Shown one piece after another: positions 56,257 to 64,000 of a DNA stretch of 64,000 nucleotides; within the stretch, counting starts at the first letter, position 1, and every line of letters starts with the position of its first letter. The notes beneath the pieces were generated by a model. That model was not told the DNA's origin. It saw nothing but the letters and a program-made list of their open reading frames with translations, and made no database searches. The position numbers and the translations under genes were made by a program. Source of the DNA: Flagellimonas abyssi (GTDB taxonomy: Bacteria; Bacteroidota; Bacteroidia; Flavobacteriales; Flavobacteriaceae); NCBI RefSeq assembly GCF_019457905.1, contig NZ_JAHZSV010000007.1, positions 62,001 through 126,000 on the forward strand. The letters are read 5' to 3'.

Positions 56257-56958
56257 AATATAAAAGGTGAGTCCGACCCGTAGAACTCTTAAATCGATGG
56301 ATTCACCTGCAATTGAAACCCCTTCTTTCAACAAAGGATTTAAACTATAATAAGCATGGATGTTCCATGTATTATATCCAAAATTCAGCATAAGACCGTA
56401 CTGTAGAGTGTCAATGTCATCATTTGAGAAGGAAACATTTCCCTCATCAGCAACCAATTTGGATCTCCCAGAAAACACGTACCCCAATTTGGCTCCTGCA
56501 TATATTCTCCAAAACTTATATTCTGTCGCTGTAGATGTACGCCACCTAACCTCTAGAGGAAATTCTATGGCATGTGTTTCCAATTTACTGCGGTTGAAGT
56601 TCTCATCATCTACAATCTGATAAGTCCTTACACCACCGTCCTCTGCTACCCCCATATTGGAATAATATGAATTAGCGGCGTAGCCCAAACCAATACCAAA
56701 TCCAAAATTCCTCCTTCTGTTGAGCGGAATATCTTTAATAAAACCAAGTTGCAGATTATAGGAAAGGTTACGCTGGTCGAGTGCATCAGGACTATTCAAC
56801 AGCACGTTATATCCAACACCTATATAAAACTGGTCTTCCAGATAACTGTTATCCACGGGTTGTACCTGTGTGCTATCTGTAGCTGATTGGCCCAAAACAA
56901 AACAAGAGCACAGCATGCAAAGTGAAATAATCGAAATCTTGTAAAACAACTGAATCAT
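56251..56958 (-). CDS. PorT-like outer-membrane beta-barrel protein
   Basis: This 235-residue exported protein has a signal peptide (about 1-24) and alternating hydrophobic strands typical of an eight-to-ten-stranded barrel (FYIGVGYNVLLNSP, GFGIGLGYAANSYY, IYAGAKLGYVFSG), ending VLRVGLTFYIL. It resembles the PorT/outer membrane protein beta-barrel family. A PorT role in type IX secretion is possible; other small barrel proteins look alike, so I do not assign the symbol. It lies after the exbB-exbD operon but behind a terminator. Confidence 0.72.
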   Translation of the reverse strand: MIQLFYKISIISLCMLCSCFVLGQSATDSTQVQPVDNSYLEDQFYIGVGYNVLLNSPDALDQRNLSYNLQLGFIKDIPLNRRRNFGFGIGLGYAANSYYSNMGVAEDGGVRTYQIVDDENFNRSKLETHAIEFPLEVRWRTSTATEYKFWRIYAGAKLGYVFSGRSKLVADEGNVSFSNDDIDTLQYGLMLNFGYNTWNIHAYYSLNPLLKEGVSIAGESIDLRVLRVGLTFYIL

Positions 56959-56973
56959 GTGACAATTTAAAAC

Positions 56974-57008
56974 AAAAAACGCCCCAAATTAAAAATTTGG
57001 AGCGTTTC
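56974..57008 (-). terminator. Terminator of the exbB-exbD operon
   Basis: On the minus strand ACGC-T-CCAAATT pairs with AATTTGG-G-GCGT (one internal mismatch), followed by TTTTTTG. It separates exbD from the PorT-like gene. Confidence 0.75.
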
Positions 57009-57029
57009 CCACTAAATCTAAGCTATTGC

Positions 57030-57512
57030 CTACTGTAGATTGTTAAAAGCATCTCCCTCATAAGTGGTATAATTCACTTTAAGGGCATTTACTTCTCTCA
57101 ATTGTTGCTTAATGTCGGTAATTAGGCCCATATTGGCCTCTTTATCAACCTTCAAAGCAGTAGTCAATACATTTTGAAGTTCTTGCGGTTTCTTTGCACG
57201 TTCTGCCAAAATAAATGAACCTACTTCGTCCACATTGGCAAATTTATCATTCAATTGGATTTTTGGTTCTGTTCCAAAAACCTTTTGATATTCTTGAGTA
57301 GGTGTCCCTACATAAATGTAAATAACGCGATCCTTCTTTTCCAACTTCTTAATTTCCGAAGCGTTTGGAAGGGTGTTGGCAACCATTAAAGAACTATCCT
57401 TCATCGTGGTCACTGTCATAAAGAAGAAAAGTAGCATGAAAACGATATCTGGCAACGAAGCCGTTGACACCGCTGGTAAATCTCCTTCCTTCTTTTTGGT
57501 AAACTTAGCCAT
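57030..57512 (-). CDS. ExbD/TolR-family protein (second copy)
   Basis: This is a 160-residue inner-membrane protein with one N-terminal helix containing the proton-path Asp (in SLPDIVFMLLFFFMTVTTM, about 22-40) and a periplasmic domain. Together with ExbB it forms a proton-driven motor that powers TonB-type or Tol-type processes. It is the last of a four-gene operon, 14 bases after the first ExbD. Two ExbD paralogues side by side are usual in Bacteroidota. Confidence 0.9.
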   Translation of the reverse strand: MAKFTKKKEGDLPAVSTASLPDIVFMLLFFFMTVTTMKDSSLMVANTLPNASEIKKLEKKDRVIYIYVGTPTQEYQKVFGTEPKIQLNDKFANVDEVGSFILAERAKKPQELQNVLTTALKVDKEANMGLITDIKQQLREVNALKVNYTTYEGDAFNNLQ

Positions 57513-57526
57513 ATTAAATATAGTTT

Positions 57527-58132
57527 TTAATCGGTTGTTGTTTCTGCTTCTGAAAGCTTTTGTGGAAACATATCTTGGATACGCTTTACTTTATCTTTCA
57601 GTTCATCTCTTACGTTTGATGGTGTCTCTGGATCCAAATATTTGGATTCCATCGTTGTAAAATCGGAACCATACAAACGCTGAGCTTCACGGTTACGCAA
57701 GTCATTGTAAGCACCCACCAACTCGTTTTGCACGGTTATGTATGTACTATACTTGGTTTCCCTATCGTTCTTCAACGAAATGATCGCTTTTGTTGGGTTA
57801 TCTGATGAAGAAGGATCCTTCTTACCTTTACAATAAGTGCAAGATCCATCGGCGCCGTTTTCCAAAAAGGCGGTGGCCGCGTCTCTCAAATCCTTAATTT
57901 CCATCAAATTATCCTCAACCAAAAGTTGTCCATTTCTGTTGATGTTCACAGTAAAAATGTTTTTCTGCTTGATCACAACATCTTGCTCTGGCGGCTCTAT
58001 TGGCGGTAGCATACGGTCCAAACCTGCATCTGTTTCAATGGTGGTGGTCACCAAGAAAAAGATAAGCAGAAGGAATGCAATATCCGCCATGGAACCGGCA
58101 TTTACTTCCGGCGCACCTTTTCTTCTAGGCAT
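57527..58132 (-). CDS. ExbD/TolR-family protein (first copy)
   Basis: This is a 201-residue ExbD with a helix carrying the Asp in GSMADIAFLLLIFFLVTTTI (about 13-32) and a periplasmic domain longer than usual (about 50-201). It contains CTYC near residue 98-101, a CxxC that could form a disulfide, and the charged segment KGKKDPSSSDNPTK. It pairs with the following ExbD in the same operon. Confidence 0.9.
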   Translation of the reverse strand: MPRRKGAPEVNAGSMADIAFLLLIFFLVTTTIETDAGLDRMLPPIEPPEQDVVIKQKNIFTVNINRNGQLLVEDNLMEIKDLRDAATAFLENGADGSCTYCKGKKDPSSSDNPTKAIISLKNDRETKYSTYITVQNELVGAYNDLRNREAQRLYGSDFTTMESKYLDPETPSNVRDELKDKVKRIQDMFPQKLSEAETTTD

Positions 58133-58143
58133 AATTCAACTTT

Positions 58144-58581
58144 TTACTTTACAAACATTCTTTTCAAACCTGGTACTATCATTAGAATTACCGCTATAAG
58201 CGTAAGGATGAAAAATACGTTCAATCCCATTCCAATGTTTTTCACAGTTCCTTCCGTGGTCTCAATACCTCTTTCGGACATTGTTTCGACCACAGCCATA
58301 TTATCTGAAGAAATCCCGTAAGATATAGCTACAATAATAGCTAATCCGCCAATGGCAAAAAGGGCTTTCTTAACACTTCCTTTTGTGGTAAACAATTTTG
58401 CCAGACCAAACACCAAAGAAGTGATCACGGCAATAGCCAAAAGGATGTACATTATAATGAACATGAAGTTCATTGCACCACTATTAATGGCATTTGGATC
58501 ATCGGCAGACGGAAGAGAGAACCAAAGTACGGCTGCTACCAATCCGATGACGATGAGCAATATTTTTACTATTTTATTCAT
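58144..58581 (-). CDS. Small polytopic membrane protein of the ExbB/ExbD operon
   Basis: This 145-residue protein has four hydrophobic helices (about 4-20, 38-60, 72-92, 117-138). I recognise no named family, though similar genes sit between ExbB and ExbD in many flavobacteria as far as I recall. It is 11 bases upstream of the first ExbD and 26 bases after ExbB, so surely in the same operon; it may be an accessory subunit of the motor. That role is inferred from position only. Confidence 0.62.
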   Translation of the reverse strand: MNKIVKILLIVIGLVAAVLWFSLPSADDPNAINSGAMNFMFIIMYILLAIAVITSLVFGLAKLFTTKGSVKKALFAIGGLAIIVAISYGISSDNMAVVETMSERGIETTEGTVKNIGMGLNVFFILTLIAVILMIVPGLKRMFVK

Positions 58582-58607
58582 GATTCTCGATAGATTTTAA
58601 TTCGTAA

Positions 58608-59336
58608 TTATTTCTTGTGGGCAGCCAACATATCAATCAAAGCGATTGAGCTGTCTTCCATATCGTTTACGATACTATCGATTTTTGCAATAATATAGTT
58701 GTAGAAAATCTGAAGGATAATCGCTGTGATCAAACCGAATACGGTTGTCAATAACGCCACCTGGATATCTCCCGCAATCAAAGATGCACTCAAGTTACCT
58801 ACTGCTGCAATTTTCTGGAAGGCCGCGATCATACCGATTACCGTACCCATGAACCCAAGCATCGGAGCAATAGCGATAAACAAAGACAACCAAGAAACGT
58901 TTTTCTCCAATTGTCCCATTTGCACACCACCGTAAGCCACAACAGCTTTCTCTGCAGATTCTAGTCCTTCATCCACTCTATCCAAACCTTGGTAGTAGAT
59001 AGAAGCAACTGGTCCTTTTGTGTTTCTACAAACCTCTTTGGCTGCCTCAACACCACCAGAAGCCAAAGCGTCCTCAACTTGTTGCTTCAATTTGGTAGAG
59101 TTGGTAGTTGCCAAATTCAAATAAATAATTCTTTCGATGGCAACAGCCAATCCCAAGATCAAACAAAGAAGTACAATTCCCATGAAGGCAGGACCCCCTT
59201 GGATAAATTGCTCTTTCAATACTTGGGTGAAGCTAGCGCTGGCTTCAGCTTCTTCTTGTAACATTGCTGCAGATGCAGTTGTTGTTCCCATCACAAACAT
59301 TCCAGCAGCAGCCAGAGTAAAGGATATTTTTTTCAT
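58608..59336 (-). CDS. MotA/TolQ/ExbB proton channel protein
   Basis: This 242-residue protein has an N-terminal helix that may be a signal or membrane anchor, then three membrane helices typical of ExbB (about 45-68, 150-170, 190-215), with conserved APMLGFMGTVIGMIAAFQ and SLIAGDIQVALLTTVFGLI. It forms the channel with ExbD. First of the operon exbB-membrane protein-exbD-exbD. No clear consensus promoter upstream; a TATCTTTA-type box lies at about 59371-59378 (minus) without a good partner. Confidence 0.92.
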   Translation of the reverse strand: MKKISFTLAAAGMFVMGTTTASAAMLQEEAEASASFTQVLKEQFIQGGPAFMGIVLLCLILGLAVAIERIIYLNLATTNSTKLKQQVEDALASGGVEAAKEVCRNTKGPVASIYYQGLDRVDEGLESAEKAVVAYGGVQMGQLEKNVSWLSLFIAIAPMLGFMGTVIGMIAAFQKIAAVGNLSASLIAGDIQVALLTTVFGLITAIILQIFYNYIIAKIDSIVNDMEDSSIALIDMLAAHKK

Positions 59337-59413
59337 TTTACTTAAACTTAAATTTAGTTAGTTAATAATATAAAGATATAAAAATTTTACAATTGAAAAA
59401 TTAAAATACCTAG

Positions 59414-59501
59414 CAGAGAGGAAGGGATTCGAACCCTCGATACACTTTTGGTGTATACACACTTTCCAGGCGTGCGCCTTCGACCACTCGGCCACCTCTC
59501 T
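59414..59501 (-). tRNA. tRNA-Ser (anticodon GGA)
   Basis: On the minus strand the acceptor AGAGAGG pairs with CCTCTCT; the anticodon stem CACGC/GTGTG encloses loop CTGGAAA with anticodon GGA; a long class II variable arm (GTATACACC.../TGTATC) and T arm with TTCGAAT follow. Discriminator G; CCA not encoded. It decodes UCC/UCU. No good promoter is visible, and it lies 66 bases after ansA on the same strand, so it may be read through from there. Confidence 0.95.
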
Positions 59502-59567
59502 ATTGTTCCATTTAGGCCGACCAATAAACGAAAAAATTATTAGTTATAGAAATTTGATGCGTTAATT

Positions 59568-60599
59568 TTACACCATCTCACCACGAAGGGGCGTCTCAAA
59601 AATTGTCTTGAACAATTTGTCGGGAACCCCCGTCCCTAATAGGTACATCGCTTTTGTTATGGCAGCCTCCGTTGTAATATCCTTGCCGTTAACCAGTTGC
59701 ATCTCCTTCAGTTTTTCACTGGTTTCGTAATGCCCCATAGAAACACTGCCCCCAGAGCATTGGGTAACGTTAATTATGTGCAATCCATTTTCCACGGCTT
59801 TTTTTATTGCATTTAAAAACCATTCGTCCATTGGAGCGTTTCCAGCACCATAGGTTTCCAGTATCAATGCCTTTAAATCGGGAATATTCAGCACCGATTG
59901 CAGCACATTTTGATTGATTCCCGGGAAAAGCTTCAAAATCGCAACCCTATCATCCATCTTTTTATGTACTTGGAGCGACTTGTTTTTGGTGACTTTTTTT
60001 ATCAAATAGTTATCATGGACATTTAAATGGACACCGGACTCCACTAAAGGGGGGTAGTTTAAGGAATTGAAAGCTTCAAAATGTTCCGCATTTATCTTGG
60101 TAGTTCTATTGCCACGATAGAGCTTATATTCGAAATATAGACCGACCTCGCGTAAAACGGGCTTCCCTTTTTTCCGAAGGGCGGCAATTTCTATGGAAGT
60201 AATCAGGTTTTCCTTGGCATCTGTTCGCAAATCTCCAATGGGCAACTGCGATCCTGTAAAAATTACGGGCTTCTCCAGATTCTCCAACATAAAACTAAGG
60301 GCAGATGCCGAATAGCTCATGGTATCGCTACCATGAAGCACCACAAAACCGTCATTTTCCTCGTAATGCCCTTCAATTATGGAGGCAATTTGAGCCCAAT
60401 AACCAGGGTTCATGTTAGATGAATCGATGGGTTCATCAAAAGAAACACCCCTTAGATTACAATCCAATTGCTTCAGCTCCGGTATATTTTTCACCAATTC
60501 GTCAAAATTGAACGCCTTGAGCGCACCGGTTTTATAATCCTTTACCATACCAATGGTTCCTCCTGTATAGATCAGTAATATGTTGGTCTTCTTTTTCAT
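59568..60599 (-). CDS. ansA: Type I L-asparaginase
   Basis: This 343-residue cytoplasmic enzyme hydrolyses L-asparagine. The two catalytic Thr regions are clear: YTGGTIGMVKDYKTGAL (near residue 12) and VLHGSDTMSYSASALS (near 88), and the Lys in DLRTDAKEN. No signal peptide, so type I. It lies three bases after tatD and probably shares a transcript with tatD and the lipoprotein upstream. Confidence 0.95.
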   Translation of the reverse strand: MKKKTNILLIYTGGTIGMVKDYKTGALKAFNFDELVKNIPELKQLDCNLRGVSFDEPIDSSNMNPGYWAQIASIIEGHYEENDGFVVLHGSDTMSYSASALSFMLENLEKPVIFTGSQLPIGDLRTDAKENLITSIEIAALRKKGKPVLREVGLYFEYKLYRGNRTTKINAEHFEAFNSLNYPPLVESGVHLNVHDNYLIKKVTKNKSLQVHKKMDDRVAILKLFPGINQNVLQSVLNIPDLKALILETYGAGNAPMDEWFLNAIKKAVENGLHIINVTQCSGGSVSMGHYETSEKLKEMQLVNGKDITTEAAITKAMYLLGTGVPDKLFKTIFETPLRGEMV

Positions 60600-60602
60600 A
60601 GA

Positions 60603-61370
60603 TCAGATTCCAAATATTTGCTTGGAGTTTTCCGTAGTGATTGTAGCGATTTCTTCTTCGGGCATACTATATATGGAAGAGAGTTTTTCCAATACCTTGA
60701 TAATGTACGAGCTTTCGTTCCGCTTTCCCCGATAAGGCGCCGGTGCCAAATATGGTGCATCGGTTTCCAGAACAATATGTTTCAGGTCGATTTGGTTCAA
60801 AAACTGGTCTATTTTACCATTTTTGAACGTCGCCACGCCTCCAATTCCTAACTTCATATTATATGATAAAGCTTGATGCGCCTGTTCCAAAGTCCCCGTA
60901 AAACAGTGAAAAATCCCGAAGAGCTCCTCGTCCTTTTCTTGTTCCAATACTTCGAACACCTCATCAAAGGCATCACGGCAATGGATCACTATGGGCAACT
61001 GATGCTTTTTCGCCAACCGAATCTGATGGGCAAAGGCCTCCTGCTGCTCTTTTAAAAAGGTCTTGTCCCAATACAGGTCTACCCCTATTTCGCCCACGGC
61101 GTAAAACTTTTTCTTGGACAACCACTCTTCTACATGAGCCAACTCCTCCTTATAATTTTCCTTAACGTGGGTTGGGTGCAGGCCCATCATCAAAAACACA
61201 TTGTCCGGATAATTTCTTTCCAAATCCAACATGGATTGGGTGTAGGTTGAATCGATGGCAGGGATAAAAAAGCGCTCCACCCCGGCATCTAGGGCCCGCT
61301 GCATCATTTCATCTCTATCCTCGTCAAAGGCTTCACTATATAAATGGGTATGGGTATCGGTTATGATCAT
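60603..61370 (-). CDS. TatD-family metal-dependent hydrolase
   Basis: This 255-residue TIM-barrel nuclease or hydrolase starts at 61370 (MIITDTHTHLYSEAF); the frame opens 18 bases earlier, but that would overlap the gene before. Metal ligands are DTHTHLY near the N-terminus, VGEIGVDLYWDKTF, PIVIHCRDA, IFHCFTGT and LETDAPYL. TatD proteins are 3'-5' DNases or D-aminoacyl-tRNA deacylases. It is coupled to ansA after it. Confidence 0.93.
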   Translation of the reverse strand: MIITDTHTHLYSEAFDEDRDEMMQRALDAGVERFFIPAIDSTYTQSMLDLERNYPDNVFLMMGLHPTHVKENYKEELAHVEEWLSKKKFYAVGEIGVDLYWDKTFLKEQQEAFAHQIRLAKKHQLPIVIHCRDAFDEVFEVLEQEKDEELFGIFHCFTGTLEQAHQALSYNMKLGIGGVATFKNGKIDQFLNQIDLKHIVLETDAPYLAPAPYRGKRNESSYIIKVLEKLSSIYSMPEEEIATITTENSKQIFGI

Positions 61371-61374
61371 TCTA

Positions 61375-61974
61375 TTATTCTTGAACACGTATTGAATTCT
61401 TTCTGGTCCTGTAAAAAGCTATGGCCTTTTGAAATTTTACCGCACCTTCCTTGGTTTGGTCATAAATGAATCCATCCAATTCAGGATGATGTTCTGCTAT
61501 CCAAGACACCAAATTTTCCCGTTTGGCAGTCCACAAAGAATCCTTGAAATCGACATATTCGACGATATCAATACTATAAATTTTGCCATTTTTGATTTTC
61601 ATGATTTCACGGCTAACGAAGGGTTCTTCTTGCAGAAAAAGAATCCTATCACATGCCTTTGAGACTTTTAATTCAAGGCTGTCCCCACTTTTGTTAATGT
61701 CCAGGATCTTATATTTTGGACGGAACACGGAATCCCACTGAAACAAAGAACGATAGCCCTCTTTACTAAAAGCCCTTACATGGTCCATTTCATTAAACCG
61801 TATGCTGTCCAAAAACAACTCGACCAGTTCCTTATAATCGGATGTGTTCAGGGCGCTGACGTAATTTTCGGCAATTTTCACCGTATCCATTTCCTTATGC
61901 TTCTGATTACAGGACATGGTGATTACCGCGCACACAGCGATGACGGCAATCTTCTTAAAACTGAATTCAATCAT
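61375..61974 (-). CDS. Lipoprotein, SnoaL/NTF2-like, unknown
   Basis: This 199-residue protein has a signal with lipobox ITMSC (lipidated Cys 22). The rest is an alpha+beta domain of NTF2/SnoaL-like look (AENYVSALNTSDYKELVELF, IMKIKNGKIYSIDIVEYVDF). I do not recognise a specific family. It ends four bases before tatD starts, so is the first of a lipoprotein-tatD-ansA unit. Confidence 0.55.
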   Translation of the reverse strand: MIEFSFKKIAVIAVCAVITMSCNQKHKEMDTVKIAENYVSALNTSDYKELVELFLDSIRFNEMDHVRAFSKEGYRSLFQWDSVFRPKYKILDINKSGDSLELKVSKACDRILFLQEEPFVSREIMKIKNGKIYSIDIVEYVDFKDSLWTAKRENLVSWIAEHHPELDGFIYDQTKEGAVKFQKAIAFYRTRKNSIRVQE

Positions 61975-62010
61975 AACACAAAAATAGGCTTATCTTAGAC
62001 GTCCCAAAAC

Positions 62011-62046
62011 TTTGTTCGGATTAAAGATTCCTCAAGCGTATATTTG
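62011..62046 (+). promoter_or_regulatory. Promoter very close to the retropepsin-like gene
   Basis: TTTG (62011-62014), 24 bases, TATATTTG (62039-62046). The box ends three bases before the ATG, so transcription would start at or next to the first codon, giving a leaderless or nearly leaderless mRNA. Confidence 0.45.
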
Positions 62047-62049
62047 CCT

Positions 62050-62490
62050 ATGGCATCACTCAAAAATTTCCTTAAATCCAAAGACTACATAAATATACCT
62101 TTGGTATTGACCGAAACCAACCATTTTGAACTCGTTGCCAGTATCAATGGTGTTACGGGCAAGTTTATTTTGGACACCGGAGCATCCAATACCTGCGTGG
62201 GGATGGACAAAATTGCGTTTTTTGAAATGGCGTCGGAAGCCACAGACATTAAAGCCGCTGGAGCTGGTGCTTCGGAAATGGAAACTTTGATCTCCATCAA
62301 GAACAAAATACAGATCGGGGACTGGAAAAAGAAAAAACAGAAGGTCGTTCTTTTTGATCTTACCCACGTGAATCAAGCTTTAGTTTCCCACAATGCCCTG
62401 CCCGTTGATGGAATCATCGGTGCGGATCTACTGAAAAAAGGTAAGGCCGTAATCGATTACAATAAAAAATGCCTCTACTTAAAAAAGTAA
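62050..62490 (+). CDS. Retropepsin-like (clan AA) aspartic protease-fold protein
   Basis: This 146-residue protein starts at ATG 62050 (MASLKNFLKSKDYINIPLVL) after a TTG two codons earlier. It has a single aspartic-protease-like half with the catalytic motif LDTGAS (D42-S46) and a flap-like and hydrophobic-glycine pattern VDGIIGADLL (near 128). It would need to dimerise, as retropepsins do. No signal peptide. Its 3' end overlaps a hairpin. Substrate not known. Confidence 0.78.
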   Translation: MASLKNFLKSKDYINIPLVLTETNHFELVASINGVTGKFILDTGASNTCVGMDKIAFFEMASEATDIKAAGAGASEMETLISIKNKIQIGDWKKKKQKVVLFDLTHVNQALVSHNALPVDGIIGADLLKKGKAVIDYNKKCLYLKK

Positions 62491-62498
62491 AGGCATTT
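62467..62498 (+). terminator. Terminator-like hairpin overlapping the 3' end of the retropepsin-like gene
   Basis: AAATGCCTCTACTT (62467-62480) pairs with AAGTAAAGGCATTT (62485-62498) with one mismatch. T-tail is short, so termination is uncertain. Confidence 0.5.
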
Positions 62499-62511
62499 GT
62501 TTATAGATTTC

Positions 62512-62540
62512 ACGATATCGCTTCGACTTCGCTCAGCGAC
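62512..62540. repeat. Dispersed repeat piece between the retropepsin-like gene and odhB
   Basis: Contains CTTCGACTTCGCTCAGCGAC, a copy of the CTTCGACnnCGCTCAG family also seen after fahA and after the aminotransferase. Confidence 0.5.
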
Positions 62541-62560
62541 CTTTCTATTTAATATTTAGA

Positions 62561-63796
62561 TTATAATTCCAACGCTTTTTTCACGTTTCCGTCCATCAAC
62601 AATTCTTCTGGACTTTCCAAGGCTTCTTTTACAGCGACCAAGAACCCAACGGATTCTTTACCATCAATAATTCGGTGATCATAAGAAAGCGCAACGTACA
62701 TTACAGGTGCTATGGCAATGGCACCATCCCTAACAATGGCACGTTCCACAATGTTGTGCATTCCCAAGATTCCACTTTGTGGTGGATTGATAATCGGGGT
62801 AGACAACATAGAACCAAATACACCTCCGTTGGTAATGGTAAAGGTACCGCCGGTCATTTCATCAACCGTGATTTCACCCTCCCTAGCACGGATGGCCAAA
62901 CGTTTTACTTCGGATTCGATTCCTCTGAACGTAAGATTTTCTGCATTTCTGATTACGGGAACCATCAAACCTTTAGGTCCTGACACTGCAATACTGATAT
63001 CACAGAATTCGTAGGTGATCATTTCCTTGCCATCAATCATGGAATTAACCGCCGGATACATTTCCAATGCTCGGATTACCGCTTTGGTAAAGAAGGACAT
63101 AAATCCTAGACTTACTCCATGCTTATTTTTGAACTCTTCCTTGTATTGATTTCTCAACTCGAAAATAGCGGACATGTCCACTTCGTTGAAGGTGGTCAAC
63201 ATCGCGGTCTCGTTCTTGGCAGAGACCAACCTTTCGGCCACTTTTCTTCTCAACATGGACAATTTGGAACGGCTTTCACCTCGGTTACCCCCTGTTGGAG
63301 TTCCCATGGACGGAACAGCTTTTACAGCATCGTCCTTGGTGATACGCCCATCTTTTCCACTACCTGATACGGAAGAAGAATCGATTCCCTTTTCGTCCAA
63401 TATTTTCTTGGCCGCTGGTGATGGGGTACCGGAAGCATAAGTTTCCTTTTTAGGTTCCTCTTTCTTCGGGGCTTCTTTTTTAGGTTCCTCCTTTTTGGAC
63501 TCCTCTTTCTTGGATTCTTCCTTTTTATCTGATTTATCCGATGAGCCTCCGGGTTTTTCGGCGCTTGTATCGATAAGGCAAACCACCTCACCAACAGCTA
63601 CGGCGTCCCCCACTTCGGCCTTAAGGGTAATAATTCCGCTCTCCTCCGCAGGAAGCTCCAATGTTGCCTTGTCCGAATCTACTTCGGCTATGGCCTGGTC
63701 CTTCTCCACATAGTCTCCATCTTCTACCAACCATTCGGCGATTTCTACCTCTGTAATGGATTCCCCCGGTGAGGGAACTTTCATTTCTAAAACCAT
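62561..63796 (-). CDS. odhB: Dihydrolipoyllysine-residue succinyltransferase (E2 of 2-oxoglutarate dehydrogenase)
   Basis: This 411-residue E2 transfers succinyl groups in the TCA cycle. A lipoyl domain (1-76) has the lipoyl Lys 43 in EVDSDKATLEL. A Lys/Glu/Pro-rich linker, a peripheral-subunit-binding domain (about 120-160; SPAAKKILDEKGID) and the catalytic acyltransferase domain follow, with SYDHRIIDGKESVGFL near the C-terminus. It is downstream of the E1 gene by 22 bases. Confidence 0.96.
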   Translation of the reverse strand: MVLEMKVPSPGESITEVEIAEWLVEDGDYVEKDQAIAEVDSDKATLELPAEESGIITLKAEVGDAVAVGEVVCLIDTSAEKPGGSSDKSDKKEESKKEESKKEEPKKEAPKKEEPKKETYASGTPSPAAKKILDEKGIDSSSVSGSGKDGRITKDDAVKAVPSMGTPTGGNRGESRSKLSMLRRKVAERLVSAKNETAMLTTFNEVDMSAIFELRNQYKEEFKNKHGVSLGFMSFFTKAVIRALEMYPAVNSMIDGKEMITYEFCDISIAVSGPKGLMVPVIRNAENLTFRGIESEVKRLAIRAREGEITVDEMTGGTFTITNGGVFGSMLSTPIINPPQSGILGMHNIVERAIVRDGAIAIAPVMYVALSYDHRIIDGKESVGFLVAVKEALESPEELLMDGNVKKALEL

Positions 63797-63818
63797 TCTA
63801 TTATAGTTTATACTTGAA

Positions 63819-64000
63819 TTATCTTATTTGCATGTTATCCTTACTCTTGTCAAAAACGTAGTCCAACACTTGGGCATGACGTCTTTTTGAGCGAACGGCA
63901 CTACCTGCCGCAGGGGCTCCGTAGAACCTACGGGAAGCCACTCTAAACTGCTTGGCCTCGTCCAAATGCATCAACATGTGGCTCCAGCCCCCCATATTCC
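63819..64000 (-). CDS. sucA: 2-Oxoglutarate dehydrogenase E1, C-terminal part, partial
   Basis: Only the last 60 codons are in the window. The reading frame on the minus strand gives ENMGGWSHM-like NMGGWSHMLMHLDEAKQF, then RVASRRFYGAPAAGSAVRSK and a basic tail ending MQIR, the C-terminal signature of OGDH E1. The stop is at 63819, 22 bases before the odhB start, giving the standard sucA-odhB order. The remainder of the gene lies outside. Confidence 0.93.
   Translation of the reverse strand, partial: NMGGWSHMLMHLDEAKQFRVASRRFYGAPAAGSAVRSKRRHAQVLDYVFDKSKDNMQIR

Overview
The window is a chromosomal segment of a Bacteroidota bacterium, almost certainly a marine-type Flavobacteriaceae (Muricauda/Allomuricauda-like is my best guess from overall protein flavour; genus not proven). 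Evidence: alternative complex III genes, DUF2723, SPOR, ExbB/ExbD, NIPSNAP and DUF5916 proteins typical of the group; several promoters of the flavobacterial form TTG-N17-23-TAnnTTTG instead of the E. coli type; few Shine-Dalgarno sequences; and dispersed intergenic palindromes of the kind common in this family. I see no prophage, insertion sequence, CRISPR array or plasmid function.

Layout. 1-6654 (minus): alternative complex III actA-actB-actC-actD (actD cut by the window edge), with ActA carrying an extra monoheme domain and ActC an extra helix-hairpin-helix tail. 6890-7261: a SPOR-domain secreted protein. 7313-11820 (minus): rimP-nusA-infB, with a terminator-like hairpin in its leader. 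12166-15564: a large secreted mosaic protein (PA14, calcium-binding repeats, C-type lectin, HYR, Ig-like). 15643-20904: a DUF1963 protein, a cysteine-cluster protein, tRNA-Gln and a DUF2723 membrane glycosyltransferase-like protein. 20937-27123: a thioredoxin-fold protein without cysteines, a membrane-anchored DNA-binding-like protein divergent from a secreted LamG-like protein, a metallophosphoesterase, CutC and a glycosylasparaginase. 27323-30157: polA. 30192-31122: a small AT-rich accessory island with a HEPN-like protein. 31220-35861: MFS transporter, NIPSNAP lipoprotein, mini-thioredoxin, SET protein and TauE-type transporter.

35858-42742 is a tyrosine/homogentisate catabolic cluster: a MarR regulator divergent from hpd, hmgA, fahA, a flavin-reductase-like gene, a small membrane protein and a HisC-like aminotransferase. 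The marR-hpd intergenic region carries palindromes overlapping the promoters, and most later gaps hold dispersed hairpin repeats. 42788-45439 (minus) is a DUF5916/CBM9-like outer-membrane protein.

45686-56256 is a housekeeping run: rplM-rpsI, rpsB-tsf, pyrH-frr, an RND/MMPL exporter, asnS, rpoN and a membrane protein. 56251-59336 (minus) holds a PorT-like barrel protein and an ExbB/ExbD energy-transducing operon with two ExbD paralogues. 59414-61974 (minus) has tRNA-Ser, ansA, tatD and a lipoprotein. 62050-62490 is a retropepsin-like protein, and 62561-64000 (minus) is the odhB/sucA end of the 2-oxoglutarate dehydrogenase operon, cut by the window edge.

The most interesting items are the same helix-hairpin-helix tail on two unrelated proteins (ActC and ribosomal protein S2), the attenuator-like hairpin ahead of rimP-nusA-infB, the palindrome-rich control region of the tyrosine cluster, and the divergent DNA-binding/LamG pair sharing TTCGGT half-sites.
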